Source of the DNA: Saccharina japonica
Taxonomy: Eukaryota > Sar > Phaeophyceae > Laminariales > Laminariaceae
NCBI GenBank assembly: GCA_008828725.1
Contig: MEHQ01001083.1
Coordinates: 229,606 to 293,605, forward strand
Length of the DNA stretch: 64,000 nt
Direction: 5' to 3'
This document shows positions 1-11,859 of the stretch, piece after piece. The notes below the pieces were generated by a model. The model saw only the letters and a list, made by a program, of their open reading frames with translations. It made no database searches and was not told the DNA's origin. The position numbers were made by a program, and so were the translations under genes. Numbering within the stretch: the first letter of the stretch is position 1; each line of letters starts with the position of its first letter.

Positions 1-162
1 TGTCTTAATTCAGCTCTCTTATTTTTATATTTGTCGCTATTCGGCGAAGCGCAATGCTGATGTAACAACCTTACGCTCGTCTCGCCTCATCGACCCATCT
101 CTACCACCAACTACGCATGTATGTGTGTCCTCCTTTGCTCACACCGCCTTGTTTGGCTGCAG

Positions 163-3100
163 ATCCACGTGGTGAGCGCCGCCGACACTTTTTTGCCGCT
201 GATCGTGGCGGACGCGATGAGGCCGGACCTCACTCCCGAGGAGGAGGAGAAGGCTGAGACGGAAGGGAAGGTGAGGCAAGAAGTGGCGGTGTTCGGGGGG
301 GGGGGGTCTTGTATATGGACGCCGTATGGTGGCGTAGGTTAACGTCAACGATTCGAGGTGTTTTTTTGGTGTGTGCATTGACTTGACCGCTCTCAAACCG
401 CCGGGTAGTAGAAGTAGAAGTGGAGTAGGAGGAATGATAAAACATGCAAGTGCCAGGTACTGTTTGTAGTTTCCAAATATGGATGCCCTGACTGCCCCGC
501 AGTCTGATGAGATGTTTTAAGGTCGTTGCATTAGAGGACAGAGCGAACCTGGTGGAGACTGGCCTTACAGGGAGGCTGTGGGCAGTTTGATGTGTCTGTC
601 GACCATGACGAGGCCGGCCATCTCTAACGCTGTTCGACGCCGAGATATACATAAAACAACCCGGTGGGTGTGGTGAAATGTCAGGCAAAATCGTTTGCCT
701 GAACCGATCGCTGTATGGTCTGAAGCAGAGTAGACGACAGTGGGCCAGATTATTGGTAGAGACCGTGGTAGAGTACGGTATGGAGCAGTGTAGGACTGAT
801 CCGTGTGTTTTTCGCATGGTTGTGGACGGCAAGGTACATTTGGTCATGGCTATTCCTGTAGATGATATCGTGATTGCAGGATCGGACGAGTCATGCAGAT
901 AATTTCGAGCCGCGTTAGTAACACAATTCCCCACGAATTTTGTTACTAACGCGGCATGAAAGTCTCTGCATGACTTGTCCGATCCTGCAATCACGATATC
1001 ATCTAAATGAACCGCCATGGTCATCGTTTGGAATGCGGCTGTTGTTTCAACTGCAATGGTTTGGAGTATATGAGTTATACAGGGGTTTTTGACCCGGTGG
1101 CCGGGTTTCCTCCTGCGGGACTGTCGGGACTGGATTTGAACGCGTGTAGGGATGCCGATTATGCTGATAAGGCGAATGATAGGCGCTAACTCCGCGAATC
1201 TCCCATCACGAAAAGTCGTATCTCCTCTTGCTGTAGTACCCCGTACAGCAATGATGGATCCTGCCCCTTGTGGGCTCTTCCCTACAGCAGCGCTTTTCTC
1301 GGCGCTGCCGGACTCCGATTGGCCAATGGCTGCTCCAACAGCAGCAGAAGTCTCTCGTACAGGAGTGGGTTTGCCTTCTTGGACTATTCCCTACAGCAGC
1401 GCTACTCTCGGCGCTGCCGGACTCCGATCGCCCAATGCATGCTCCAACAGCAGCAGTAGTCTCTCTTACAGCCGTGAATACAGCAGTGGTTCCTGCCCCT
1501 GCTGGTCTTTCTCCTACAGCAACGCTGCCCTCAGCGCCGCTGGACTCTGATCCGCCGTTGTCCGTCATGAACTCGGCCATCATGCTCCTCATGGCATGCG
1601 TCGTTGACACTTGCCAATGCTCGACCACCAGCTGAAACTCTTTCCTCAGCTGTTGAATCCCATATTTCGGAAGGTCTTACCCCTCTTGAGCTGACCCTTT
1701 TGAAGTCACCCTTGACTTGTTGTTACAGACCTGAAAACGTCAAGCTTTTGACAACCTCACTAGTGTGTTCGTAGTTTCCAAGCGAGTAAATAACATGTTT
1801 TAGGTAGGTTGTTCGTGGTATGGGGGGGTATAATTAATTAATTTAGCGAATGAGGGAGAAGAATATGGATGCCCTGACTGCCCTGCAGTCTGATGAGATG
1901 TTTTAACGGCGTTGCATTAGAGGGCAGAGCGAGAGAGAGAGAGAGCGGAGTGCTCGAACTCTCCTCCCGCACGAGGCAAAATTCCATAATAACGCCTGCG
2001 AATATATACGCAACCCCCTGAAATATAGCTGATCTGCCTGACCGCCATTTCATCGTGAAGTACAGTACAGCAGTTTCCAACCTGTATGGTGCACGCCCAA
2101 CACAAGCGCAATCCGGGGCCCGTCTGGATTTTAAACGTTGGGCCTCACATGCAACCCAAGGGCTGCAACGTTGCAAACCCTTTGATCGGCACTGCCGGCT
2201 AGGCGGACGGACCGTGGTGTGCTACGAAATTATGGTGCCTCTTCTTGCCTTCGGAGTGTTTTAAGCCATACCATGGGGTTCAGATACTGCACTTTCCTTG
2301 AAAAAAAACAAGCAGGACCACGGGGAGATTCGAACCCAGGACTGTGTTTTTGTTAGATGTGAACCATAATAACTGAATCGCTATTACTAGTCAGCGCTGA
2401 CTATAACGGGGGACCATAGTAAATAGGACCGACGGTACACACTAAAACCTATATATTTACCTATTTTTACTAACAATATTTGGTCCTATTTACTATGGTC
2501 CTCCGTAAGAGGGGTTCAGTGATTATGTTGCGTATCTATTTCCTGGTTCCTGGTGGTGCACAAGGGTGAACGTATCGCTTGGGTGTTCTCGGCGTACCCA
2601 TCATCCTTTACGTCAACCGCGCAGCTTTTCTGTGCATATGAGCAGTCCTTTTCGCACGACAACCGAAACCTCCCACCATGTTCTGCGACGGTGTCGGAGA
2701 AAAAATCTCGTTGTTCCCACCGCAGGGCGTTTTTTCAGCGATTCCTCTGCCGGACTGAGAGGCAGTAAAGTGTTGGGCATGTGTTTTGGCTTCGATTACC
2801 CCGCACATGTATTACACCGCATGTTGCCCCGCATGTCCCCCGACGCCAACAAAAGAGCGCGATGAATATTATTCCAACCTTCTTTCGAACGTTCAACCGC
2901 GTGCTCTTATTACATATTGTTGTCGTGTTGTCGCATCGCTGTACTTTTGCATGGTGACAGGTGCCTACCGTGGCCGCCGACACGCGGCTCGACAACCGCT
3001 GGATAGACCTGCGCACGCCAGCCAACCAGGCGATCTTCAAGATCCAGTCGGCGGTGTGCCAGTACTTCCGGGCTAACCTCGCCTCCAAGGTGTGTGCCTT

Positions 3101-6100
3101 TGAAACCGATCCGCCTTTAATACCTTGTGGTGTGCCTTTTATTGGTTGTTTTCGTTGGTGTGGCTGTTGTCGTGCATTTGAGCGAGAGCGGAGCGATCTC
3201 TCGGACCCTTAGTCGTGAAACATTGCACACAATGGAGAGGCAAGGCTGGGTGTGGCCGTCGTTTTGCACCCCCTACACGGCCTGCCCTCCGGAGGTTGTA
3301 TATACGCCGCGTGCACCGCGTCGTTTTGTCAACCATCGTGTGATGCTGACGGCCCTGGGTAACGCTTCCACCAGTACTACTCGTATGCTATGGGCGTTCG
3401 GGGGGGCGGTGGTTACGGTCTTGCAAGGCGTAGAAGCACGACGAACGTAACGGGCAGCAGTGCCTATAGGTTTCCTGTGAGAAATCAAGAGTCGCTCGGC
3501 AGTTTAACTCGTTGATGAGTGTGTACTGTTGTTTTCTGTGTTTGGCCAGGGCGTCGGTTTTTGCCGCCACTTTCGACAACAAGCGATGAAAATGGACATA
3601 ATAAACAGGATCAGCTTATCGAGAAGACCCGTTTTGTTGTCCTACGCGAGTATTACATTCTCCACGGCTGTTTGTGCTATGTTTTGTGCCCTTGTTTTTG
3701 AGCGAGTGTTTTTGGGTGTTTCCTGTTTTTGTACCTATAACAGTCAATGGCTGGTTTGTTGGTATGTGAATCTTCACAGCTGGTTTTGAAGCCAGCGTGA
3801 CGCCGTCTTGAGGCACAGCAGAGGCGCGGTTACACACCAGGTCAAACATTCTTCACATTTGTTTTGTTTTCCACCATGGCCGGTATGGGGGTGTCTACGT
3901 AGCTCTACTGCAGCCCCGCAGGGTGCTCAACACGCGAAACGTGTCCCCTACCCTCCTGCTTGCTTCGATTTCAGGGTTTCATGGAAATCCACAGTCCCAA
4001 GCTGCTGGCAGGGGCGTCAGAGGGAGGTTCGGAGGTTTTCGTGACCGACTACTTCGGGCAGCCCGCGTGCCTGGCGCAGAGCCCCCAGCTCTACAAGCAG
4101 ATGACGGCTGCTTGCGGAGGGTTCGGGCGTGTCATGGAGGTGAGCTTTCCCTTGTTTTGGAGGGATTTTGACGAAGGGAGTCGACGTGCCGATGGGTGGG
4201 GGCGTTGCCAGTTGCCGCGCTCAACGCGATTTTGTCGTAGTCGCGTCGGCTCTAACCATCTACACAGTTAAGGCAGGAGTGAGTCAAACCTGGTTTAGTT
4301 CGTGGATCAGGTGGTGGCCTAGGTCGTGGAGGCGGGGTGAGGTGACCCGAGGAAAGCTGAGGAACAACAACGTCGCTGCTGCCGAAGCGCATCCTCTGCG
4401 TGAGGGCGTTGAGCCCCCCCCCCCCACCTGATTTGGCGCTAAACGCAGCCTTCAGTACACTTGCCGCGTCCTGGAGTATAACATCATCCCTTTCCCCGAC
4501 AAGTATGGGCTGGGTTTACGTCTTCGGCGACCGCCGTACGGTCGAGGGGAGGGGCGAGGGGGGGGGAGAGAGAGGGGCGATCAAGGGTTCCATTAAAAAC
4601 GAACACGCAACATATTTTTATCGCGTTGCCTCGTCCTCCACAAACGTAACGAAGGTGCTTACTCCTGTGTCTTTTCTTTCTGTGGGATATCGGTGGGTTC
4701 TTTACTCTCTTTTATTATTTGCGGTCTGTTTCGTCGCATGTCGCCAGATCGGACCGGTGTTCAGGGCGGAGAAGTCGAGGACCCACCGCCATCTGTGCGA
4801 GTTTACCGGTCTCGATTTCGAGATGGTGCTCAAGGAGCACTACTACGAGGTATGACTATGACATGAGACGATGATGACATATTTTCCCCGAGCATCGTTG
4901 CGCGAGCCGGTGACAGCTCGAAACACGTGACTCCAACACGTGACAAGATTGTTTCCCGTTTTCACGATGACCCGTGGTCATATTCTGGTTGCCTGCCGAA
5001 TACGCTGGGCTGGTTTTCACCCTCATTGTGGCGAAGGGTTTCCCTGGCTTCTCCTTGCGCAACTGTTAGGCTGAAATCTCTGGAGCTTAGGGTGGTGCGT
5101 GCACATATCAGAGGCGCACAGCACAAGCAAACCAATAGGCATTGCAGCCTTGATAGTCTGCCAATAGCAGAAGCATTAGGCGATCCCGCAACGGGCTTTT
5201 TCATTACTCGCTTCACACGCGCTTCGGCCGTACATCCTCTAGGCGTAAACTCTTCTTGGAGTTTTAAATGATGTTTACATGCGTAAAAGGGTTGTATAAA
5301 GCGCTGGGGCGACCCCACCCCCCCCAACCCCACCCCATCCCCTCCTTAACGCCCTTTCCGGGAAGCGTCATCTTATCCGAACCATGAATGCCCGTACGCC
5401 CGCCAACCCGTCCGCTCGTATCTGTCCACTAAACAAACGCCTCCCCAAGGTGCTGGAGGTGTTTTCGGAGCTGTTTATCCACATCTTCGACGAGCTGAAC
5501 CGGCACTGCAAGGAGGAGCTTGAGGCGGTGCGACAGCAACACCCGTTCAAAGACCTGCGTTACACACGCCCCACGCTTCGGTTGACGTTCCAGGAGGGCA
5601 TCCAGCTCTTGAGAGACGCCGGTTACGATGGTGAGCCTTGCCGTCGGTGCTGTTTTGCTGTCGTTGGTGTTGGTGAGGATGTTGGTTTTGTTGCTGGTGA
5701 AGGTTTTGGTTTTGTCATTGGTGTTGGTGCTGTTGGTACATACCTGGTGTGTATTTGATGTAGTTGTTGTTAGTGGTGGTGTCGTTGGTGTTGGTGCTGA
5801 TGCTGTTGTCCTTGTTCTTGATCTTGGTTTTGGCGTTAGTGTTGTTGTTGGTGTTGTCGCTGGCGTTGATGATGGTGTCGGCGTTTTTTATGTTGGTGTT
5901 GGCGTTTGTGGTAGTGGTGTTATTGCCGTTGGTGTTGAGGTGTTGTTTTTGTCGTTAACGTTGGTGTTACTGTATCAGTGTTGTTGTATTGTTGTTGTCG
6001 TTTGTTGTTGATGTTGTCGTGCACCGGTTGCGTCTTAAAGTTGTGGCTTTGCTTGCGCGATAATACCGAAACGGAGATGGGGGCCAGCACGTCCCAACAC

Positions 6101-7777
6101 ACCCACGGCTCACTCACGATCATTCCCCACCTTAGTCGGCGACACTTGCACGTACCGCGGGCGTCCGTTCGTTTCCCAAATAATTCCTCACGGGCTAGTT
6201 GTGTTCGCTTTTAAACTAACTGCTTCTGCGTATCGTTGGGATTTTATTTGGAATCGCATTGCGTGTCTGTGTGTCATGGCCTTTGGCAGCTGACCCCGAG
6301 GGCGACCTGACGACGGAGCACGAGAAGAAGCTGGGCGACCTGGTGGCTGACAAGTATGGCACGGACTTCTTCATGATGGACAAGTACCCCCTCGAAGTCA
6401 GGCCTTTCTACTCGATGCCGTGCCCGATCAACCCGAAGCACAGCAACAGCTTCGATATCTTCATCAGGGGGGAGGTGGGGACCGGGCTAGTTTTTTTTTT
6501 TTTTTTTAATGTTTTTGCCGAACACCTCTGTTTCTGTTTAGGTTTTCGTACTCTGTTGTTCTTGTGTTTTCCACGTACACACGTACACACCTGGTGCTGA
6601 AATTGAGCATGATGTATTGTTTGTGTGTTTTTAGTCCCTATCTATGTTTGAGGTGAAACTTCACCTTGCTTTTGTATTATTGGCCTGGTTTGCTATGGAC
6701 TCTGGGCTTTTTCTCTTGGCTGTTGTTGTCGTTACCATTGCTGACCTTGTTCTGCACCGATAAGTTTTTGTTGTCAAGCCAACTGTGGGACGGGTGGGTG
6801 GCTGCGCTCTCTCGCTTCCCAACGCGCGCTCACGGCGTACAAGATACCAGGTTGCTGTCCTCCTCCTCGGCGCTCTATCCCCACACCCCCCACACGTCCA
6901 AATATTCCTGTCAGCATATTGTTTGTACTTGCCGCCGAGACGGCCCCTGTCTTTGGCGTGTCAAGCCGCAGCCATACCACACCCATACACAGCAGTCGAG
7001 TAGTTTTTCTTTCATGGGCCTCGCTTATCTCATGCAAAACCCGCCGATTTTCATCCGTCATTGCGTCGGCATTACAGGAAATCGTCTCCGGCGCACAGCG
7101 TATCCACGACTTGCCCCTTTTGATCGAGAGGGCGACGGCGAAGGGTATCCCTCTCGAGGGCATCGCCTCGTACTTGGAAGCGTTCAAGCACGGAGCGGAG
7201 CCTCACGGTGGGTACCTGGTTCTGACTCGTACCGTGCTCGGCTAAGCGGTAGTGCTCGGCGGAGCGGTAGGGTAGTGTTCACCCCGTTTTATTTTTGTAT
7301 TATCGGTTTGGCTGTGAGTACGTCGAGTGTAGTAGAGCCGGCTTTTAACCCGCGTTTGTTGTTCTGCCCATCCGATGTCATTTTTTTTGGCAGAGGCCCT
7401 GCTTTAGAGGGTCTCACGGTAACTGCCAACGAGGCGAGGTAGGCTCTGTATTTATTGTCGACCCTGAAGCCGTCGAGAACTGGCGGGATTCTTGTTTTAT
7501 TTGCTCCTCACAAACACGCGAACACGCGATTTTTGCTAATATGGTGCCTCAAAAGGTCGACGCCAAGCATGGAACGAATGGGGAATGACCACCCCCCTCC
7601 CTCCGCCCCTTCGCAATGTGTGTGCAAACCCAACCCGCTCACGGACGTTTGTTGGTGTTTGCTGGTGCAGGCGGTGGAGGCATCGGGTTGGAGCGGGTGG
7701 TGATGCTGTTCCTGGGCTTGAAGAACATCCGAAAGGCGTCTATGTTCCCGAGGGACCCTAAGCGATGCGCTCCATGA
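163..7777 (+). CDS. DARS1: Aspartyl-tRNA synthetase, cytosolic type (5'-partial, 8 exons)
   Basis: This gene charges tRNA-Asp with aspartate in the cytosol and is a class II synthetase. Exons read from the sequence: 163-270, 2961-3089, 3975-4139, 4748-4849, 5450-5630, 6290-6474, 7078-7207 and 7671-7777 (stop TGA 7775-7777). All junctions are GT-AG and all phases match, giving about 368 residues that align throughout with the C-terminal part of animal DARS1. Visible landmarks are [12 protein letters not shown], motif 1 ([11 protein letters not shown]), the [10 protein letters not shown] segment, motif 2 ([15 protein letters not shown]), SGAQRIHD, motif 3 ([15 protein letters not shown]) and the family C-terminus MFPRDPKR followed by CAP. 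The N-terminal OB-fold anticodon-binding domain lies upstream of the window. Intron 1 (271-2960) is loaded with mobile-element debris. The coding sequence is intact in every exon seen. Confidence 0.95.
627..1024 (+). mobile_element. Ty1/copia reverse-transcriptase remnant with a fold-back copy
   Basis: From about 630 to 900 the plus strand reads a copia-type RT fragment. It includes IYIKQPGG, the diagnostic [19 protein letters not shown] and the [10 protein letters not shown] catalytic-loop region, followed by a stop at 901. From about 934 to 1024 the minus strand encodes a second, diverged version of the last part ([20 protein letters not shown]). Two copia fragments of about 90 bp are therefore joined head to head around position 933 and form a long imperfect palindrome. 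There is no complete polymerase or integrase. The remnant sits inside intron 1 of the aspartyl-tRNA synthetase gene. Confidence 0.8.
1270..1560. repeat. Imperfect tandem repeat, about 110-bp unit, about 2.5 copies
   Basis: A unit beginning TTCCCTACAGCAGCG and containing CGGCGCTGCCGGACTCCGAT and CTCCAACAGCAGCAG recurs at about 1279 and 1388, with a diverged partial copy near 1505. In frame it gives Ala/Ser/Pro-rich peptide of the kind found in copia polyprotein linkers. It adjoins the copia fragment and is probably part of the same dead element. Confidence 0.65.
2285..2410 (-). mobile_element. Candidate tRNA-derived SINE
   Basis: Read on the minus strand, this interval contains GTCAGCGCTGACTAGTAATAG, then GGGTTCGAATCTCCCCGTGG, which matches a Pol III box B/T-arm (GWTCRANNC). 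It ends in a T run as a Pol III terminator would. The T-stem does not pair well, so it is not a functional tRNA. A relative on the same strand is at 28205-28350. The assignment rests on the promoter-like boxes only. Confidence 0.35.
2407..2505. mobile_element. MITE family A, copy 1
   Basis: This is a 99-bp element with terminal inverted repeats of about 24 bp. The left end carries GGGGACCATAGTAAATAGG and the right end is its reverse complement. The AT-rich centre contains TTTTTACTAACAATAT. Copies of the same family are at 25774-25911 and 53641-53755. It has no coding capacity and lies in intron 1 of the aspartyl-tRNA synthetase gene. Confidence 0.75.
5632..6012. repeat. GTT/GTTGGT-rich low-complexity tract
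   Basis: Almost 400 bp of intron 5 of the aspartyl-tRNA synthetase gene is made of GTT, GGT and GCT triplets. It is strongly strand-asymmetric (T and G on the plus strand). The open frames it creates are artefacts of composition. Confidence 0.8.
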
Positions 7778-8599
7778 GCCCCTTCTCCCGCGTTTCGGCG
7801 CAATATTTGATTGGTTGATGACACCCTGCTGTAGCACCTATGTGGGGCGGCGTTGTGATCTAGGTTAGGTTTGGTCTACCCAGGTTCTGTTGTTTCGCTG
7901 CACAGCAGCGTGTAGACCGGTAAACTAAAAAGGCTGTTCTTTTTTAGGCGGTGCGGGGCGGGGGGGGCGGGTGATTTTTGGCGATGTATCGTGGCAGGTA
8001 GTTTGACCTGCATATGCGGCCTGGGGGGTTGCGGAAGTTTGGAGGGCGCTATGTACTACTGTAGTACTTCTTGTCGCTAATTATGTTGTCGCCTGCAATT
8101 GATGTTGGCGGACGTTCCTTGTTTTCGGATGCCCACTCGACACCGACGAATGTCGCCTTTTGTTACAATTCGCTATCTGCGACCTGGGTACTTCGAGGAC
8201 GCATCCAAGACTACACTGCTAGTAGCAAGCAGTTTTTTTTGTCAAATATTTTGAATGAAAAAATGTGCTTGGTTCACCATTGAGCGGTTTATTCACCCGG
8301 TGCCTGCGGGTAAAACGGTAGTATGTATACCTGATACTTCTGAGGTTGGGCCTATCTTTGACGATTAATGAGACTACTCTTGTTTTACTCAGAATGCAGA
8401 ACGCCCACCGGGCACGAACACCGACACACCGGTCCAGTACGAACAGTCTCTTGCTTATCCATGAGAAAACCGTGGGGTGCACCGATTGTTCTCCAAGTAC
8501 CAAGAGCTGCCTACGTACATCATGCTGTATGCGCGCCCCCATGTTCTACTCTACTGATGTTCGATTCTCCGGTCCTTGGGACCGGAGACTCAGAAAGCA

Positions 8600-8722
8600 A
8601 AATTCCAAAAGTGTTCCCGATTTTCAAGATAATAGGCGTGACAAAAGTGGCCCCAGTTTTCAAGTCAATCAGCGTGACAAAAGTGGCCCCAGTTTTCAAG
8701 TCAATCAGCGTGACAGAAAAGT
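8600..8722. repeat. 36-bp tandem repeat, about 3 copies
   Basis: Units at about 8643-8678 and 8679-8714 are identical (AAAAGTGGCCCCAGTTTTCA core). A diverged unit precedes them (8602-8642) and a partial unit follows. The period is a multiple of three, so it reads as a 12-residue repeat in one frame, but no gene context supports coding. Confidence 0.85.
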
Positions 8723-9109
8723 GACCCCCTCTCATCATACCACGGGTACCCCCTTGTCCCCTCGACCCTCAAAGCCCGTTCTTGGCTTACAGCAGCGGCG
8801 TCGCGACAGTTTTTGCACGCCTCGACAGCCAAGCACACACCATGGGCCTCGGCCGAGTATCAGCAACAGAGGTGGGGTGTGCGCGACACGCCGAGGACAA
8901 CAGCGCGAACAGAGCAGATCAGCACGCAAACACGCCGAGCACTGAGTGACCTTGAGGAGTTCCACATCATCTGTGATGAATATTGTTTGCGCAGGGGGAA
9001 GGGGGGTTGTGATGATCTGGGAGCTGCGAAGGTCGCGCTGGCGCGGGTATGAGTACATGCAACGCCTCGCCACGTGTATGAGTACATATCACAGCAGCAG
9101 CAGCACAAC

Positions 9110-9284
9110 AGCAGTAGTACAGTACAGGACACCTAATAAGAAACAAGGAATATGGTCCAGGCTCGATTTGGTATTTGCGAGAGGGTGCTTTCTACACTGA
9201 TTTCAAGATAACGACTCCCGAATTTCTTATTTTCCTCTAAATCCTCATTAGCGTGTTTCTTATTAGGTGTCCTCCTGTACTGCT
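9110..9284. mobile_element. MITE-like element with long terminal inverted repeats
   Basis: The left end carries CAGGACACCTAATAAGAAAC and the right end carries its reverse complement GTTTCTTATTAGGTGTCCT. Both termini extend into CAGCAGTA/TACTGCTG. The element is about 175 bp and non-coding. It is unrelated in sequence to MITE family A. Confidence 0.75.
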
Positions 9285-10786
9285 GTACGTCAACGCTCGG
9301 ATGCTTCGTTGTGTCAAATTTCAAAATAATACCAAGACAGGTCGACTCGAGCGCACTCGGCGCGTCGCCGCCAGACCAGAGGCAGCCAGCGTGGCTTCCG
9401 ACGCTTGGGTTATACCGGCTGTAGTTTGGCGCTGGCGTATAGCACACAGACAGACACAGACAGGCAGAGCATACCAATACCTGAGGCAGTTCAAACGCTG
9501 CTTATTTTATGCCAACAACAATGAGCAGTACGAGAGGCAGGTAGAGGGCAGGTATCCAGACCGCTCGGTATCATAGCTGCTGCATTGCACATACAGCTCT
9601 GTCCCGTAATATAGGAACTTTTTAATGTAGTTACGTATTAATTTCAATACATTTCTTATATTTCGGGACGGAGTGGTACCAAGAAGAGCGTAGAGACAAG
9701 GAAGAATCAGACACCGCATCACCTCCAAATACAACGTGCATAGTAGTAGGAATGGCTGCGGTAATAACCACACCTCCCCCGATAAAAACACAAAATGAAA
9801 AGCTTGACCCACGTCAAGAAGTCAGTCGCTGTGCTGAGTGTTCTCTCCTCCCGCGTGCATGTGACATCCACCCTCCGAGAGAGCCTATCTGACGAGCAAA
9901 GCTCATGCCTGATGATGGCACCGCTACTTTATACGCACCTGGTACTGTATTTTATCGCACTGCATCTATCTGCGTACCGTATCTGCGTACAGCGTATCCG
10001 AGAGATTATTTTACGTTTTTGGCAGATTTTCCAGGTGCGTACGTATGTTTGTTCATTGTGCGTGCGGATCACTTTGATTGCACGTATTATTTTTTTCGGA
10101 TCATACGGTCCGGACCGCCCACCCAAAATGCAAGTGATTTCATTTCCCAACTATCATTTTCACACCCTCCCCAGCCGCTCATTGGTCGTGCGCTGTACGG
10201 CCTTCTCATGTTCGTGATGCCTCTTCAGTTTAACAGTTACATGACGATTCAGGATTTTATGTGTTGAGGATTATGTGGATCTTGACGACTGGGTGCATAT
10301 ATATGTGACGACGCACACTGTCACTTCCTGCTATTCGTACCCCTAATAAACGACTTGAATCATCAAACCATCGCTTGTCTCTGGGTGTGTTTTGACTATC
10401 TTGCTTGGAGCTGACGAACACCGCAAAGAGGAGGCGTCGTTTGCGGATGGTCATCTCAACGCTCACGCATTGTGCCTTCTTGAGAGCCTTGGCGGACGAC
10501 ATGATAAGATGGTCGATGCGTTGTCGGCGATGGAAACTAATGGTCCGTACGTATGAGGAAGTTGTGGTGTGCCGTTCGGAGCTCAGCAAAGTGCTCCTGG
10601 ACAAGGGTCCACGTCACACACCTGTACAGCAGTGTCTCCATCATCACCTCGCGGCCTTTAGCATGCGCACATTTAGAGTAAACGGGACATCCTCCATATC
10701 ATACAGCTCCCGCTTGAACCGCGATCAGCACCTACCTCCAACACTCTGATTAACAACAATCTTCTCTTACGATAGATTGAGACTGG

Positions 10787-10957
10787 AGACAAGCAACGCG
10801 GATGATACTCAATCGATTGCGATACTACTGGTAACACATTGGACAACACTTACTACTTGGTCGATAATAATGCGGCCCTTTCTCAACACCTTTTTTTTAA
10901 GTTAAGGGGAAGACCGGAGACTAGCAACGCGAATGTTACTCATTCGATTGCGATACT
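10787..10957. repeat. Duplicated segment of about 42 bp
   Basis: GGAGACAAGCAACGCG (10787) and GGAGACTAGCAACGCG (10915) each continue into a near-identical CGATTGCGATACT segment. The two copies are about 128 bp apart in direct orientation, in intergenic DNA. Confidence 0.65.
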
Positions 10958-11619
10958 AACACAATTAGGCAAAGTTATCTGCAATATAATCAAAATGTCA
11001 AGCCGCGTACACCGATGCTTCTGCACTTCAGTGTGGGCAGCAACCGACGATTCCTACGGTAGATCGGTTCGTCGTTGATACTGCTGCTTCTTGTGTCCGG
11101 ATCCGAGCCTACGAGCGAGAAACACACGATGAGTACGTACGTACGTACGTACTACCGCCGTAAAGAGCGTTAGTTAGGTTCGCGCGCAGAGGTGCGGTCG
11201 TTTTTAAGCGCTCGGTGTTTCCAGAACGGGAAGGTTAGGTTGGTAATACTCGTACCTCGTACCGAACAAGGTGTTCTCGGAAATATCTGGTCGAGGGCCT
11301 TCTTAAAATATAATGTTAACGTGCGGCTTCGAATTAGCACCTTTACCAACCCTTATTACGTACGACTGCTGTTGTCGAGAAAACGTGCGCTGAAAAAATG
11401 ATCGCACCCCTGGGCGAACTCAACGCTCTTTACGGACGGTGTGTGCCGTACGAGCCTTGCATATACTTCGCAGTATCGACATATCTACCTGGCAGTATGT
11501 CATATCGAATAGACATGGAGCTCGTATTATGTCATGAACCATGACACCATATATTTGTACGGCAAAGTGCGAGCTACAGCGTGCGTCGGTGCCATAGTGC
11601 GGGGGGGGTGCGAGTGCTG

Positions 11620-11690
11620 CGAGCAATCGAGGCAATCGAGCCAGTCGAGCAACGAACAATCGAAATCGAACAATCGAGCAATATCAGTTG
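11620..11690. repeat. AATCGA-rich simple repeat
   Basis: Degenerate iterations of CAATCGA/CAGTCGA run for about 65 bp, some 170-240 bp upstream of the ATG at 11860. Confidence 0.6.
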
Positions 11691-11859
11691 ACCAATCATT
11701 GATCATGCACAAAAAAGCGGCGGAATCGCAAAAACATCGTCAGTTTGCCTCCGCACGAGCTACGTATGTACTTGCTGCTGCTGTGCTGTCGACTAGAGAG
11801 CAGTCAACCACACCTAGCTGTGATTCGCAGCTCTCACCTCTTGACGCGCGCAAGCTACG

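Larger units (their letters stand above)
475..1930. repeat. Direct repeat of about 70 bp flanking a copia remnant
   Basis: Positions about 475-545 and 1862-1930 are nearly identical and in the same orientation. Each contains ATATGGATGCCCTGACTGCC, then GTCTGATGAGATGTTTTAA and a GTTGCATTAGAG segment. They bracket the copia reverse-transcriptase fragment and its tandem repeats inside intron 1 of the aspartyl-tRNA synthetase gene. They could be remnants of LTRs or of a segmental duplication, and the sequence does not decide between these. Confidence 0.6.
7778..11859. other. Intergenic region
   Basis: No open frame here shows domain motifs or consistent exon borders. It holds a 36-bp tandem repeat (8600-8722), a TIR element (9110-9284), a duplicated segment of about 42 bp (10787 and 10915) and an AATCGA-rich stretch (11620-11690). 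The promoter of the gene starting at 11860 should lie at its right end, but no recognisable core element was identified. Confidence 0.6.

Noticed and set aside
230-1024. 264-codon minus-strand open frame
   Set aside because: Only its first about 30 codons (inverted copia RT) resemble a protein. The rest is antisense to the aspartyl-tRNA synthetase intron and exon region.
2300-2345. tRNA gene suggested by GGTTCGAATCTCC on the minus strand
   Set aside because: The T-stem does not pair and no acceptor stem or anticodon arm can be drawn. It is kept only as a SINE candidate.
8600-8722. CRISPR-like array
   Set aside because: The 36-bp repeats are contiguous with no spacers, and the sequence is eukaryotic.
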